Source: JANNYA01 sp031409855 (GTDB lineage: Bacteria > Pseudomonadota > Gammaproteobacteria > Xanthomonadales > SZUA-5). From it: DNA of 64,000 nucleotides. This document shows, in pieces, positions 17,831-27,670 of the stretch (the stretch's first letter is position 1; each line of letters starts with the position of its first letter). Both the position numbers and the translations under genes were made by a program. The notes beneath the pieces were generated by a model. The model ran no database searches. It was not told the DNA's origin and worked only from the letters and a program-made list of their open reading frames with translations. The DNA is taken from positions 15,634 through 79,633 of the forward strand of contig JANNYA010000168.1 of the NCBI GenBank assembly GCA_031409855.1, read 5' to 3'.

Positions 17831-20242
17831 ATGTCTGAATCGATTGCGACTGTAGCCCGCGACCAACTTCGTGCGCTGGCGACGCTGCTAAAAACTGGCT
17901 GGATCAGTAAACACGCGCAGGTGCTGGTCGGGCAATTTAGCGCGCTTTCAGAGCTGTCTAAAGAACACGGCTTTATAGAACTGTCCACTTTGGCGCGCGC
18001 GTTGAGCGCCTCGGTATTGCTCTATGTCAAAGATGGCCCGGACGAGCAAGGGCGCGGGCGTTTTATGGATTTTGGGCGCAAGGTCAATTCCTTGATCGGC
18101 AAAGACGGCGTGCTGCAAAAGAAAACGGAAAAGCCGCGCCCATTGCCCGATGCCGCAGATGCCAACTTTCGCCCGGTTTTTATGCTGGCCGAGCTTGACC
18201 CAGCGCAATCGGCGGTGCTACCGCGCGAGCTGCAGCTTAGCCTCAGCAAACGCCAGTTTGCTTTGCATGTGTTTGCCGAAGGCGACGCGCTCACCGAGGC
18301 GCTCATCGGTCAAACGCCCGCAGCCTTGATTTGTGAAGCCGCACTGATGCCCGCGTTGAGCGAGCTTCTCGATGTGATTGAAAAAGAACAGCCGGGGCTT
18401 TCAATGCGCGTACCGCTGGTCGCGGTCAATAAGCAGGCCAGCGCGGCGCGGCGCTTGACGGCGGCCTTGGGCTGGGCAGACTGCTATTTGGAAGCGCCAA
18501 GCGCCGAAGAAATCGCGGACGCCATCGCGGAATTGGCGACGGTACGCGAAGACGCTAAGTTTCAGGTGCTGATTGTTGACGATGATCGTCAGCAAGCGAT
18601 GTTTTGCGCGGGCGTGCTCAAGCGCAAGGGTATGGAAGTGGTGTCGGCGTTGAGCGCAGAGGAAGCGCTGGTTGCGTTGACGTCAATGCGCCCGGATCTG
18701 GTGCTGATGGATCTGTATTTGCCAGGTCTAAACGGCATGGAATTGACCGCGATATTGCGGCAACGCTCGGATTCGCTGCTGCTGCCGATTGTGTTTTTAA
18801 GCGGTGAGCAAGACGCGCAGAAGCGCTTTGATGCCCTCAATATCGGTGGTGACGATTATCTGACCAAGCCGATTCGCCCGCGCCATCTGGCGACTGCGGT
18901 GGCAAGTCGAATCAAGCGCGTGCGCGCGCTGCGTGCACAATTAAGCGAGGCGCGGCAACCGGTCGATACGCACGGTTTGTATCGGCGCCCAGCATTTTTA
19001 GATTTAATGCAGCAGCAGGCCGAGCGCGTCAATGTCAGTGAATTACTTGCCGGCGGGCAGGCGTTGATTTATTTGGTGCTTGACCATGCCAATGCCTTAG
19101 CAGATGAGTTGGGCCTATTCGCGCAAAACTCGCTGGATCAAGCCTTGTGCGCACGCTTTGCCGAAACCATTGACGCCGCCGACGCGCTAACCGCGCTGGG
19201 CAATTTTGAGTACGCACTTTTGGTACAGCGCGCGGACACCGAGCGTTTATTGGCCGCTGCAGAAAGCTTACGGCAATGTATCGCGGCACGCGCACTGCCG
19301 ATTAAAGGCGACGAGCTGGCTTTAACGGTCAGTATCGGCGTGATTGAACACAGCGATGCGCGCAAAAGTGCCGAACGCTGGCTGATGTTGGGACAAATGG
19401 CAGCGCAAAGGGCGCAGCGCAAGGGCGGCAATCGTATTGAGCGCGGCCAATTTGAATCGCTGCGCGCAGCGCCCGCGCGGCAAAAAGTCATTGAAGATTT
19501 ACTCAATGAAGTGCCGTCACGCAATAACACCTTGATTGAATATCAACCGATCGTGCCTTTGCGTGGTGCACCGATTCCGCAATACGCGCAATTGCTGCGT
19601 TTGCGCGGCAATACCGTGTCCACCGCGATGCTAACCCGAAGCGATTACGCCGAGCTTGCCGAGCGCCTGGGTGCGGCGATCAAATTAGACCGTTTCGCCT
19701 GCCAGCAAGCAATCCAAGCGATCCGCGACGGTGCCCGTTTCGGCAGCCAAGCGCGGCTGTTTGTGCGTTTAAGCGTGGCCTCCTTGCTGGGCGATATCGC
19801 GCAAACGCTAAAAGCTGAGCTGCTGATGGGTAGCATCGACGCGAAACTATTGTTTTTAGAGTTCGACCTGCAGGATATCGAGTTGGAACTTGCTGCGTGC
19901 AGTCGCCGATTTGAAGCCTTGCGCGCGCTGGGCGTGTCGATTTGTTTGAGCGTCGCGCTGAAGCGGCCGCGTTTGAACGCGATGTTACTCAAGCTCAAAC
20001 CCGATGCGATCAAACTGCATGCGAATTTGATCACTGATTCGGCCGAATCCATCGAGTTCCTTAAAACCCTGAACAGCGCGCGCGAAAACAGCCCGCTAAT
20101 CGCCACGCAGGCGAGCGGCCCGGAAACGCTGACCATACTTTGGGGGCAAAATATTGATTATTTACAGGCCGATTTCATTGGGCCAGTGCGGGCGCAGTTG
20201 GATTTTTCCTTTGTGCCGCTGAAAATTGCGCAGGACAAATAG
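17831..20242 (+). CDS. Response regulator with degenerate GGDEF and EAL domains
   Basis: An 803-residue cytoplasmic protein. A helical N-terminal region and a pseudo-receiver-like stretch precede a complete receiver domain (VDDD; phospho-acceptor Asp294 in LMDLYLPG; LSG; LTKPIRP). The GGDEF-like domain reads GNFEY at 457-461 in place of GGDEF, and the EAL-like domain reads YAQLLR (585-590) in place of YEALLR, so both c-di-GMP catalytic motifs are lost. It is probably a c-di-GMP effector or signalling scaffold rather than an enzyme. ATG 17831 was preferred to the ORF start at 17783 because the latter lies within a dispersed repeat and lacks a Shine-Dalgarno. Its receiver is paralogous to that at 34386. 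Confidence 0.8.
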   Translation: MSESIATVARDQLRALATLLKTGWISKHAQVLVGQFSALSELSKEHGFIELSTLARALSASVLLYVKDGPDEQGRGRFMDFGRKVNSLIGKDGVLQKKTEKPRPLPDAADANFRPVFMLAELDPAQSAVLPRELQLSLSKRQFALHVFAEGDALTEALIGQTPAALICEAALMPALSELLDVIEKEQPGLSMRVPLVAVNKQASAARRLTAALGWADCYLEAPSAEEIADAIAELATVREDAKFQVLIVDDDRQQAMFCAGVLKRKGMEVVSALSAEEALVALTSMRPDLVLMDLYLPGLNGMELTAILRQRSDSLLLPIVFLSGEQDAQKRFDALNIGGDDYLTKPIRPRHLATAVASRIKRVRALRAQLSEARQPVDTHGLYRRPAFLDLMQQQAERVNVSELLAGGQALIYLVLDHANALADELGLFAQNSLDQALCARFAETIDAADALTALGNFEYALLVQRADTERLLAAAESLRQCIAARALPIKGDELALTVSIGVIEHSDARKSAERWLMLGQMAAQRAQRKGGNRIERGQFESLRAAPARQKVIEDLLNEVPSRNNTLIEYQPIVPLRGAPIPQYAQLLRLRGNTVSTAMLTRSDYAELAERLGAAIKLDRFACQQAIQAIRDGARFGSQARLFVRLSVASLLGDIAQTLKAELLMGSIDAKLLFLEFDLQDIELELAACSRRFEALRALGVSICLSVALKRPRLNAMLLKLKPDAIKLHANLITDSAESIEFLKTLNSARENSPLIATQASGPETLTILWGQNIDYLQADFIGPVRAQLDFSFVPLKIAQDK

Positions 20243-20285
20243 CCCGTCGCGCCCCCGGCACCAACGTCCTAGACTCGGAGCAGAG

Positions 20286-21452
20286 ATGAAATTGAAAACC
20301 ATCGGCATGGCTGGACTACTGGTACCGCTCCTGCTGGCGAGTTGTTGCCATTGTTTGCAGCCCAGCTCGAAAACGCTGGTAAAGACTGCATCTAGCTTTG
20401 AGCGCTTCGTGTTTCTTGAGGATGCGGCTGAAACTACAGCAAACGCCAGCATCGGCGATCTAGACGGTGATGGCGACCCGGATATCGTTTTGGCGAAGGG
20501 CCGGCATTGGCCGCTGCTTGATCTGGTTTTGCTCAACGATGGCATGGGCGGCTTCGAGCTGCGCCGTCCGCTGGGGACGCAAGCGGATCGCAGTTATACC
20601 GCCGCCTTGGCGGATTTGGACGGCGATAACGACTTAGACATCGTGGTGGGAAATGACCGGCCCGATCCGAAGCGCGTTTACTTCAATGATGGGCATGGTC
20701 ACTTTGCGTCCGGCGGCACGTTTGGACGGCCCGAGTGGGCGACACGCAACGTTAGCCTGGCAGATCTAAATGGCGACAAGCGCCCAGACATAATCGTTGC
20801 CAATCGAGGCGGGCCCGACAATCTAAGCGAAAACAACATCTGCCTCAATGACGGTAACGGTCGCTTCCCCACTTGTGCGGTGTTCTCGCGGGAATCCGCA
20901 ACGACCATCGCTGCCGCTGACATTGATGGTAATGGCACGATCGATTTGATCGTTCCGCACCGGGATCGTGGACAGAGCTATCTTTACTTGAATGACGGCA
21001 CCGGCCGATTCGCCGAGAAACAACCGGTCGGGCCACCAGATGCAGCAACGCGTGCCGTTGCCACGGGCGATCTCAACGGCGATGGTTTACCCGAATTGAT
21101 CATGGGCGATGAACTTCGTGGTGGCGCGTTTATCTACACCAATCAAGGCAACGGAAAGTTCGCAGATGCGCTAGCGCTGCGCGTCGAGAAGGACAATGTG
21201 TACGCGATTGCCGTGGCGGATCTCAACAGGGACGGCAAGCTGGATCTGGTGTTCGGTAATGACAACACGCCCAGCATGACGCTGATGAATCATGGCGATG
21301 GCCGCAGTTTTACAACCACGCGTTTTGGCGATGGCGAAGGCGCGGTCTATGGCTTGGCGGTCGGTGACGTGACCGGCGATGCTTGCCCCGACATTGTCGC
21401 CGCACGCTCCAATGCCCGCAGCATTCTTTACGTCAACTCTTGCGTTAATTGA
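20286..21452 (+). CDS. FG-GAP/VCBS repeat lipoprotein
   Basis: A 388-residue predicted lipoprotein: MKLKTIGMAGLLVPLLLASC with a LASC lipobox. The mature part has seven repeats of the DxDxDGxxD type (DLDGDGDPD, DLDGDNDLD, DLNGDKRPD, DIDGNGTID, DLNGDGLPE, DLNRDGKLD, DVTGDACPD), consistent with a seven-bladed calcium-binding propeller as in integrin alpha chains. It is exposed at the cell envelope; the ligand is unknown. ATG 20286 was chosen because it begins the signal peptide. Confidence 0.82.
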   Translation: MKLKTIGMAGLLVPLLLASCCHCLQPSSKTLVKTASSFERFVFLEDAAETTANASIGDLDGDGDPDIVLAKGRHWPLLDLVLLNDGMGGFELRRPLGTQADRSYTAALADLDGDNDLDIVVGNDRPDPKRVYFNDGHGHFASGGTFGRPEWATRNVSLADLNGDKRPDIIVANRGGPDNLSENNICLNDGNGRFPTCAVFSRESATTIAAADIDGNGTIDLIVPHRDRGQSYLYLNDGTGRFAEKQPVGPPDAATRAVATGDLNGDGLPELIMGDELRGGAFIYTNQGNGKFADALALRVEKDNVYAIAVADLNRDGKLDLVFGNDNTPSMTLMNHGDGRSFTTTRFGDGEGAVYGLAVGDVTGDACPDIVAARSNARSILYVNSCVN

Positions 21453-21521
21453 TAGGCATGTGTTTTGGTAAAAGCGGATTTGTGCTGCCGGACCGCAAAA
21501 CGTCACGAAGAGCCTCGTGGA

Positions 21522-21827
21522 TCAATGCCGACAATGCCGATGATGACGGTGAATATTTTGCCCGTAAACCAACGGTGTGGGCCGATAGTGGTGCGGCGTG
21601 TAAGCCACCACAGTTGCAGGGCGATGAATCCGGCGTGGCAGCGGGTACACCACGGCTAGCCGAGTGCGGGGTAGGCGAGTTGTGACAATGCGAACACTCG
21701 GCTGAACGGCGTGATGCACCACGCGTACATTCGCGTGCGGTGTGTAGCCAACAACAATTAGGTGTTGGTGTGCTTGAGCGGTGCAGGCGTACAGCAGCGC
21801 GGACAGTAGAACGGCAACTATTTTCAT
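21522..21827 (-). CDS. Small histidine-rich secreted protein
   Basis: A 101-residue protein with a clear signal peptide (MKIVAVLLSALLYACTAQA, cut before HQH) and AAGGAG seven bases before the ATG. The mature ~82 residues are basic and His-rich (about 15 His), with a VxHHxxxPxVR/YTPHHYRP character and the ending HRHHRHCRH. The composition suggests metal binding in the periplasm or outside, but no family was recognised. It stands alone between an FG-GAP lipoprotein and a TonB-like gene. Confidence 0.65.
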   Translation of the reverse strand: MKIVAVLLSALLYACTAQAHQHLIVVGYTPHANVRVVHHAVQPSVRIVTTRLPRTRLAVVYPLPRRIHRPATVVAYTPHHYRPTPLVYGQNIHRHHRHCRH

Positions 21828-21986
21828 GGCAAAACTCCTTGACTAAGCGGGATCTAAGCTTGGTTTCACGCGAAACCAAACAGGAAAACGCAGCAGCGCA
21901 AATCGCGCTGACCAAGCCCTAAGCATCTGAGCCAGATTCAATTCAGCTTAGCAATGCGCCCCAGAGATAGGCGCATAAAAGCCGAG

Positions 21987-23030
21987 TTAGCTGGTTAGGC
22001 TGAACTTGATGCGCTGACGCAGCACGCTGCTGACCGGTTGGTCATTGATCCGCTTTGGGCTGTAGCGCCAGCGCATTGCCGCGCGACGCGCCTCAACATC
22101 AAATATGCGTGATGGCTGTGCGCTCAGAACCACGGCTTCAGTGACGCGGCCGCTCGCGTCGACTGCAACCTGTAAGTCGACCCAACCTTCGATTTTTTGC
22201 CGCCGAGCCTGGGCCGGAAAAACCGCGCGCGCGGTACTCAAGGCGCGCGCTTCGACTACGCGGTTTTGTTCCGGCGCGGGCGTGATTGCTGGCGCCGACT
22301 GGCGCACGCTAAGAGTTGACTGCTTTTCAGGCACCACTGCAGGTGCTGGCGCCGGTGCTGGCGCAAGAGTTGCTGCGACGACGACGGGCGCTGACGCGCT
22401 TTTGGCCACACGCGCGCTGGCAAGCGGTTCTGTGCCAACTTCCGGTGCGACTGGTTCGTTCTGTGGTGGCAGCTTCGGCGCTTGCGCCGCCGCTAGCCGA
22501 GCCGCCTCGACGCTAGCTTGTTGCGTAATCGTTTCCTGCCAGCGCTTTTTGAGTGCGACTACCCGCGACGCACTCGGATCGGCAAGTTCTAACAAAGGAA
22601 TTAGGCGCTCGACTTCTTCGGCTGCATTGGCCGCCATCGCTGTTTCCAGCGCCGTCATTGCCACCGGCACCAGCTCCAAGATCGCTTCCTGTGCACCAAA
22701 GTCGTCAGGCTTACTTTTTAATGCGGCCAGATAATGCTCGAGCGCATTTTCACCCGCAGGCGCAACCAGCTTGTCCGCGCTGTAGGCGCTCATGGCGAGC
22801 TCGATGTGGCGTTCGTGGCTGGTGCTATCAGCCGCGCTGTCGGATCCGGATTGCACCTTCGGCGCTGGCACACCAGTTTGCAGGTTCGTAGAAACAGTGC
22901 CGCTGGAACGCTCGCTCAGCAGATACGCCGCAGTCGACAAAACGCCCAGAATTGCAGCGCCCACACAAACATAAATGATGACGCCGCTTGTACCGGGCGC
23001 GTTAGCTTTGCTTGAGCCAATGCTCTTCAT
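21987..23030 (-). CDS. TonB C-terminal domain protein (energy transducer-like)
   Basis: A 347-residue protein with one membrane span near residues 17-38, a helical region, an Ala/Pro-rich linker (about 170-245) and a C-terminal TonB domain (ARAVFPAQARRQKIEGWVDLQVAVDASGRVTEAVVLSAQP ending RWRYSPKRINDQPV). It therefore spans the inner membrane and reaches the periplasm, as TonB does to energise outer-membrane receptors. No exbB/exbD or receptor gene is adjacent, so it may be an accessory paralogue. Confidence 0.8.
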   Translation of the reverse strand: MKSIGSSKANAPGTSGVIIYVCVGAAILGVLSTAAYLLSERSSGTVSTNLQTGVPAPKVQSGSDSAADSTSHERHIELAMSAYSADKLVAPAGENALEHYLAALKSKPDDFGAQEAILELVPVAMTALETAMAANAAEEVERLIPLLELADPSASRVVALKKRWQETITQQASVEAARLAAAQAPKLPPQNEPVAPEVGTEPLASARVAKSASAPVVVAATLAPAPAPAPAVVPEKQSTLSVRQSAPAITPAPEQNRVVEARALSTARAVFPAQARRQKIEGWVDLQVAVDASGRVTEAVVLSAQPSRIFDVEARRAAMRWRYSPKRINDQPVSSVLRQRIKFSLTS

Positions 23031-23354
23031 AGGATGCAGCCGTCATGGATTCGGCGCACAGGCTAGCGACGCTTGATGACTAATTCGAGTCAATGATGCC
23101 CGCCGTTCATTGGCGGTTTTCCTTTGTCCACGGTCTGAATGGCGAAAAGCGGCTTGCAGGGTTACGCATGAAAGTGCTGCTGCCGATGCAAGCCCTCGAA
23201 AAGGGCGAGCCAAAAACTTAGCTTCTTGCGCTAACTACCTGGGTATCAATAGACGATACTCAGGCAGTGGGGCTTGAGCTTGGCCAAAAAATCCGGCCTG
23301 ATTGCGCCGTTAAACCAACTCATTGGGGCGATCCCCCGCAAAGGCAATGAAACC

Positions 23355-26300
23355 ATGACAGTCGGATACTTTTTTCTTGGCGCATTTCTAGGCCTATTGC
23401 TTTACGCAAGCGATGCTCGGGCGTTTGCATTGATGGTAATAGGTGGCGCGTTGGCAGCTTTGTTCGGGCAGTTGAGCGCCTTGAAGCAGCGATTAGGCCA
23501 ATTCGACCAACTGCGACAGCCTGACTTGGACGCGAATCAAGGCCCAGAGCGCCCCTACATTGTGCCGGCGGTACCGCCGCGAAAAGCCTATTCGGCAGCG
23601 AACCCAGCGTCAGCAAACCCTATGCCAGCAAACCCCGTGCCGCCACCGGCGCGCACTGGCGTTGTTTCTGGGCAAGTGGAGGCCGCCGTAGCTGCCAATT
23701 CGGCAAGTCCTGAAATGCCAATTTCTACGCTGCCAGCGAATGAATTGCCGCCGATCGAAGCGCCGTCACAGGAATTGCCGCCGCTTGAATGGGCAAAACC
23801 TGAAGTTGTAGCAGCGGTATCGACGCGTGCGCAGTACAGTGTAAGTGAGCCGTCTATTGCGATGCCAACGCCGCAACTGTCGCCGAAAGCCTCAGCAATA
23901 CTCAGTCCGGAACCGGGCTTTGGCGTACCGCAAACACCCTCAGTGGCATCCAATTCGGCGGCCGCTTGGGACGTGCCAAGGCCGAAGACAGAATTTGTGC
24001 CAACGGCCATGCCGCCCGCCCCGGAACTGCCTGCATGGGCAAATAAATTGCTCAGCTTTGAAAATTGGCCGATTAAGCTGGGGATGTTGCTGCTGCTGGT
24101 GGGTTTAGCCTCGGGCTATCGCTATTTGGCGGCGCGCGGCTACTTTAATGTGCCGATTGAATTGCGTTTGGTTGCCATCGCACTCGCCGCCATCGCGGCC
24201 TTGGTGTTTGGCTATGGCAAACGCGAAGAGAAGCGCAGCTTTTCCTTGAGTGTGCAGGGTGCGGCACTTGGTGCGTTGTTATTAACGGTGTACGCATCGT
24301 TGCAGCTGTATCACGTGCTCAATGGCCCCACCGCATTTGCCTTGATGTTGGCTATCGTCGCTGTAGGTGTTGTGCTTGCGGTGCTGCAAGATGCTTTGTG
24401 GCTGGCGCTGTTCGCGACCATCGGCGGTTTTGCTGCGCCGGTATTGGCATCGACGGGTGGCGGCTCGCATGTGCATCTATTTGGCTACTACTTGATCTTG
24501 AATCTCGGGATTTTGGCGATTGCGCTCAAGAAAGGCTGGCGCAGCCTTAATTTCTTAGGTGCGATCTGCACCTTTGGCATCGGCATCGGTTGGGGTGCAA
24601 ATTACTATCGGCCCGAATACTTTGGCAGCGTCGAACCCTTTTTGCTGGCGTTCTTTGCGATTTATTTGGCGATCACCGTGCTTTACACCCTGCGCCACGG
24701 CGCGGGCGAGCCGGTATTGGATGGCGTATTGGTATTTGGCGTGCCCTTGGCCAGTTTGGGCGCGCAGGCCGGGCTACTTGCCGGGCAAGATAAGCAGTTA
24801 GCGCTGTCCAGTTTCGGCGCGGCGCTAATCTATGGCGGCTTGAGCTACACGCTGCGCACGCACGAACAAGCCACGCTGCTGCGTAAATGCTTTACGGTGT
24901 TGGCAGTGACGTTTTTCACGCTGGCGATTCCGCTTTATTTCAGTGCACAGATCACCAGCGCATTGTGGGCGCTGGAAGGTGCTGCGGTGCTTTGGTTGGG
25001 CTTGAGCCAAAAGCGCACTGCACCGGTGCTGCTGGGGCTATTTTTGCAACTGTTAGCCTGGATTTCCTATGCCAACGGTTATCAAGTGATGACTGAGCTT
25101 CCGGCGTTCTGGAACGCCAAATGTTTAGGCGCGTTGATCTTGGCTATTTCGAGCTTTGCCTGCGGCTGGCTGATTGATCGCACCGCGAAGGATGCGGGCA
25201 GTATCGGCGCGCAGTTGGCACCGTTGGCTTGGCTCGGCGCGATTTTTGGCCTGCTGTGGTGGAGCTTCGCTGGCATCAGCGAAATTGACCGCAATGTGCT
25301 TGCCAGTTTCAAACCTGCGGCCATGATTGCTTGGCTGGGCCTAACCATGCTGCTCTCCGCCGCCACCCGCAGCGCGCTTAAATTCGACAGCTTGCGCGTC
25401 GGCGCGCTCGTGCCTTTGGCGATCATCGGGCCAGTCGCTCTGCTCGCGACGCTATTTGGCCCCATCCTTGAGGAGTATCGCAGCCTCGCTTTCCTGAGCT
25501 ATCTGATTGCCTCGGTAATCAGTATGGCGCTGCTGGCAAAACCGGTCGCGAACGAAAATAGTGTCGATAGCGCGCGTAGCCGCACTTTCCCGGGCTTTGG
25601 CCTAAAGCTAGCGCATAGCCTGTGGTTGATTGGCGTGTGTTTATTGGTCAGTCTGGCGCTTGATTCGGAAACGCGCAGTGCCGGCTTGGGCGAAGGTGTG
25701 CGCTTCTGTCTCAATGTCGCGTCTTTTGCGGCGGTATTTTTTATGCTGGTGCGCAATATTTCAGCGCTAGCTTTGCCGTTGCAGCATTTCTTTAGCGACC
25801 CAGACACTGGCTGGCGCGCGCAACTGACCCAGGTATGGGCGGTGGGCATCACGCTGGCGCTACTTGCCGGTTCCGTGCTGCGCGGCGATAGCAACCCGTT
25901 CCAGTTCGTGCCGCTGATCAACCCGCTTGAAATTGGGCTTTTGACTTTGTTTGCGCTGCTTTGGCTGGCCGCGCGCGACGAATTCGGCCAGGTCAGTGAA
26001 TCGACTCGCTATCCGCTGCTGGTGTTGGCCTTCTGGTTACTGACCGCGTTTACTTTGCGCGGCGTAATTCAGGTGTACGACCCAAGTCTGGCAACACTCG
26101 GGCATGCGTTCTTTAATCGCACCGGGCAAGCCGCATTGGCGCTGGTTTGGTCGCTCGCGGGCTGCGGCGCGATGCTGCTCGGCCACGCAAAAGCGCGCCG
26201 CCCGGTTTGGTTCGCGGGTGCGGCGTTGATGGGCGTGGTGCTAGTGAAAATGCTGCTGGTGGACCGGCATAATTTGGGCGAACTGCCCGGAATTTTTGCC

Positions 26301-26387
26301 ACGCTCGGCGTCGGTGCGCTGCTTGCCACGGTAGGCTACTTTGCCCCGGTGCCTCCGGGCGGACAAAGTCGCAGCGAACCGGAGTAG
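23355..26387 (+). CDS. DUF2339 multi-pass membrane protein
   Basis: About 1010 residues. An initial membrane helix (VGYFFLGAFLGLLLYASDARAF), a coiled region, and a 180-residue Pro/Ala-rich segment precede more than twenty hydrophobic helices that fill the rest of the protein, the pattern of DUF2339. The family has no established function; it is often near cell-envelope genes. ATG 23355 with AAAGG upstream fits better than the start at 23274. A dispersed repeat copy and a hairpin follow the stop. Confidence 0.82.
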   Translation: MTVGYFFLGAFLGLLLYASDARAFALMVIGGALAALFGQLSALKQRLGQFDQLRQPDLDANQGPERPYIVPAVPPRKAYSAANPASANPMPANPVPPPARTGVVSGQVEAAVAANSASPEMPISTLPANELPPIEAPSQELPPLEWAKPEVVAAVSTRAQYSVSEPSIAMPTPQLSPKASAILSPEPGFGVPQTPSVASNSAAAWDVPRPKTEFVPTAMPPAPELPAWANKLLSFENWPIKLGMLLLLVGLASGYRYLAARGYFNVPIELRLVAIALAAIAALVFGYGKREEKRSFSLSVQGAALGALLLTVYASLQLYHVLNGPTAFALMLAIVAVGVVLAVLQDALWLALFATIGGFAAPVLASTGGGSHVHLFGYYLILNLGILAIALKKGWRSLNFLGAICTFGIGIGWGANYYRPEYFGSVEPFLLAFFAIYLAITVLYTLRHGAGEPVLDGVLVFGVPLASLGAQAGLLAGQDKQLALSSFGAALIYGGLSYTLRTHEQATLLRKCFTVLAVTFFTLAIPLYFSAQITSALWALEGAAVLWLGLSQKRTAPVLLGLFLQLLAWISYANGYQVMTELPAFWNAKCLGALILAISSFACGWLIDRTAKDAGSIGAQLAPLAWLGAIFGLLWWSFAGISEIDRNVLASFKPAAMIAWLGLTMLLSAATRSALKFDSLRVGALVPLAIIGPVALLATLFGPILEEYRSLAFLSYLIASVISMALLAKPVANENSVDSARSRTFPGFGLKLAHSLWLIGVCLLVSLALDSETRSAGLGEGVRFCLNVASFAAVFFMLVRNISALALPLQHFFSDPDTGWRAQLTQVWAVGITLALLAGSVLRGDSNPFQFVPLINPLEIGLLTLFALLWLAARDEFGQVSESTRYPLLVLAFWLLTAFTLRGVIQVYDPSLATLGHAFFNRTGQAALALVWSLAGCGAMLLGHAKARRPVWFAGAALMGVVLVKMLLVDRHNLGELPGIFATLGVGALLATVGYFAPVPPGGQSRSEPE

Positions 26388-26419
26388 AGCCAAAAGCCCA
26401 GTTCGCCAAGGCGTTTACT

Positions 26420-26450
26420 CTTGTTTGCCGTGTCGCTTTCGCGAGACTTG
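26420..26450 (+). repeat. Dispersed ~30-bp repeat, copy B
   Basis: CTTGTTTGCCGTGTCGC followed by TTTCGCGAGACTTG; the ends CTTG...GAGACTTG recur in copies at 62183 and 62851 (opposite strand). It lies in the gap after the DUF2339 gene. Confidence 0.6.
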
Positions 26451-26460
26451 TAATTCAGCT

Positions 26461-26500
26461 AAAAACCAAGCTCGCCAAACAGCGAGCTTGGCATTTAAAA
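26461..26500. terminator. Intrinsic terminator-like hairpin
   Basis: CCAAGCTCGC-CAAACA-GCGAGCTTGG is a perfect 10-bp stem with AAAAA on the left and ATTTAAAA on the right. It can end the DUF2339 transcript; the run of T is better on the minus strand, so it may act in both directions. Confidence 0.7.
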
Positions 26501-26593
26501 AACGTCGCTTTATGACAGCCCTGAAATAAATCTCTCATCGCTACGTCATTGAAACAATAACGTCGTGAAATAAAGCCGGTGCAGGCTGCGCGT

Positions 26594-27670
26594 ATGCAAA
26601 CACTCGCCGCGCCGCTGTCGAATTCATACGCTCAAGCACGTCTTGCCGAAACGCAACAGGACTGTGCAAGTGCGCCGAAACCAGAGCCCATTGCCGCCCC
26701 TGGCTGCACGCATCGCTGGTGGTTGGAACTGCAACAGACCGAGCTGTTAAGCGTTACGCCAGACGGACGTGAGCTGCGCCTTGCGCGCCTTGAGCTTGGC
26801 TCTGCGCTCTTGGATGAGTTGGGGCGGGTGCGCGAGATTTCGTTTCGACATATTGGTGAAGGCAGCGGAAAAGCACGGGATTTGGATCGCTTTGATGGCC
26901 ACTACGAACATCTTTTGCTGATAGATCCAAAGGCGCTGGAAATTGTTGGCGCCTATCGCTTTGGCCGCGCGGAAGCGATTTTACCGATCCACGGAATCAC
27001 AGGGTTGTATTGCGAAAGCCTGTTTGAATTCGGTGCAGAATTTCAGGCGCGCCTGGGGCAGGCCTTGGAGTTGGGACGCAGCTTCATACAGCCACAATGG
27101 TTCCGCTCACGCGCGCTTGATGAACTTTGGACCGGCATCGGTTTGTATTTGCAGCGTTATCCGCAGATACGCTGGCTGTTTGGGCCAGTGAGTGCAAGTG
27201 CTACTTTGCCGGAGGCTGCGCGAGCGCAGATCGTGGAGTTCTATGCGCAGTTTTACGGCAGTGCCGAAGTGCTTGCGCATGCGCGCAGGCCGGCATTACA
27301 AGCACGCTCAGCGATTGAGTTTCGTGCGCTAGCAATCGATGATGCCTTCGCCCTTTTGCGCAGCGAATTGAAAAGTCTTGGCGTTGCGGTGCCGCCATTA
27401 TTCAAGCAATACACCGAGTTGACCGAACTGGGCGGTGTGCGCTTTCTGGCCTTTGGCACGGATCCAGAATTTGCCAACTGCATCGATGGCTTGGTGCTGG
27501 TTGATTTAACGCAAATCAAGCTCGCCAAGGCGCAGCGCTGGCTTAAAGCGAAACGCCGCATATCAGCAGATGAAGCTGACGCGCACGCGCGCAAAGCGCC
27601 GTTCAAAGTGCCGGGCGCAATCAAGGAGCTTAGCGATGCAAATGCTGCAGGCGCGATATCCAGTTCGTAG
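26594..27670 (+). CDS. OlsB-like GNAT acyltransferase
   Basis: A ~358-residue protein whose central part matches the hemolysin/OlsB acyltransferase domain: LRLARLELG, VREISFRHIGEGSGKARDLDRFDGHYEHL, EIVGAYRFG, GLYCESLFEF, ALELGRSFIQPQW and WLFGPVSASATLP. OlsB-type enzymes move a 3-hydroxyacyl group from ACP to an amine such as ornithine, making lyso-ornithine lipid. The partner OlsA is not adjacent; instead a lipid-A-type phosphoesterase overlaps it by 35 bp, suggesting a joint envelope-lipid role. The N-terminal 40 and C-terminal 100 residues are extra relative to plain OlsB. Confidence 0.72.
   Translation: MQTLAAPLSNSYAQARLAETQQDCASAPKPEPIAAPGCTHRWWLELQQTELLSVTPDGRELRLARLELGSALLDELGRVREISFRHIGEGSGKARDLDRFDGHYEHLLLIDPKALEIVGAYRFGRAEAILPIHGITGLYCESLFEFGAEFQARLGQALELGRSFIQPQWFRSRALDELWTGIGLYLQRYPQIRWLFGPVSASATLPEAARAQIVEFYAQFYGSAEVLAHARRPALQARSAIEFRALAIDDAFALLRSELKSLGVAVPPLFKQYTELTELGGVRFLAFGTDPEFANCIDGLVLVDLTQIKLAKAQRWLKAKRRISADEADAHARKAPFKVPGAIKELSDANAAGAISSS

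Noticed and set aside
22105..22734. 209-codon + strand frame
   Set aside because: Antisense to the Ala/Pro-rich linker of the TonB-like gene; composition explains the open frame.
23031..23354. c-di-GMP or other riboswitch upstream of the DUF2339 gene
   Set aside because: A CCGCC/GGCGG pair is present but no conserved aptamer sequence could be matched.
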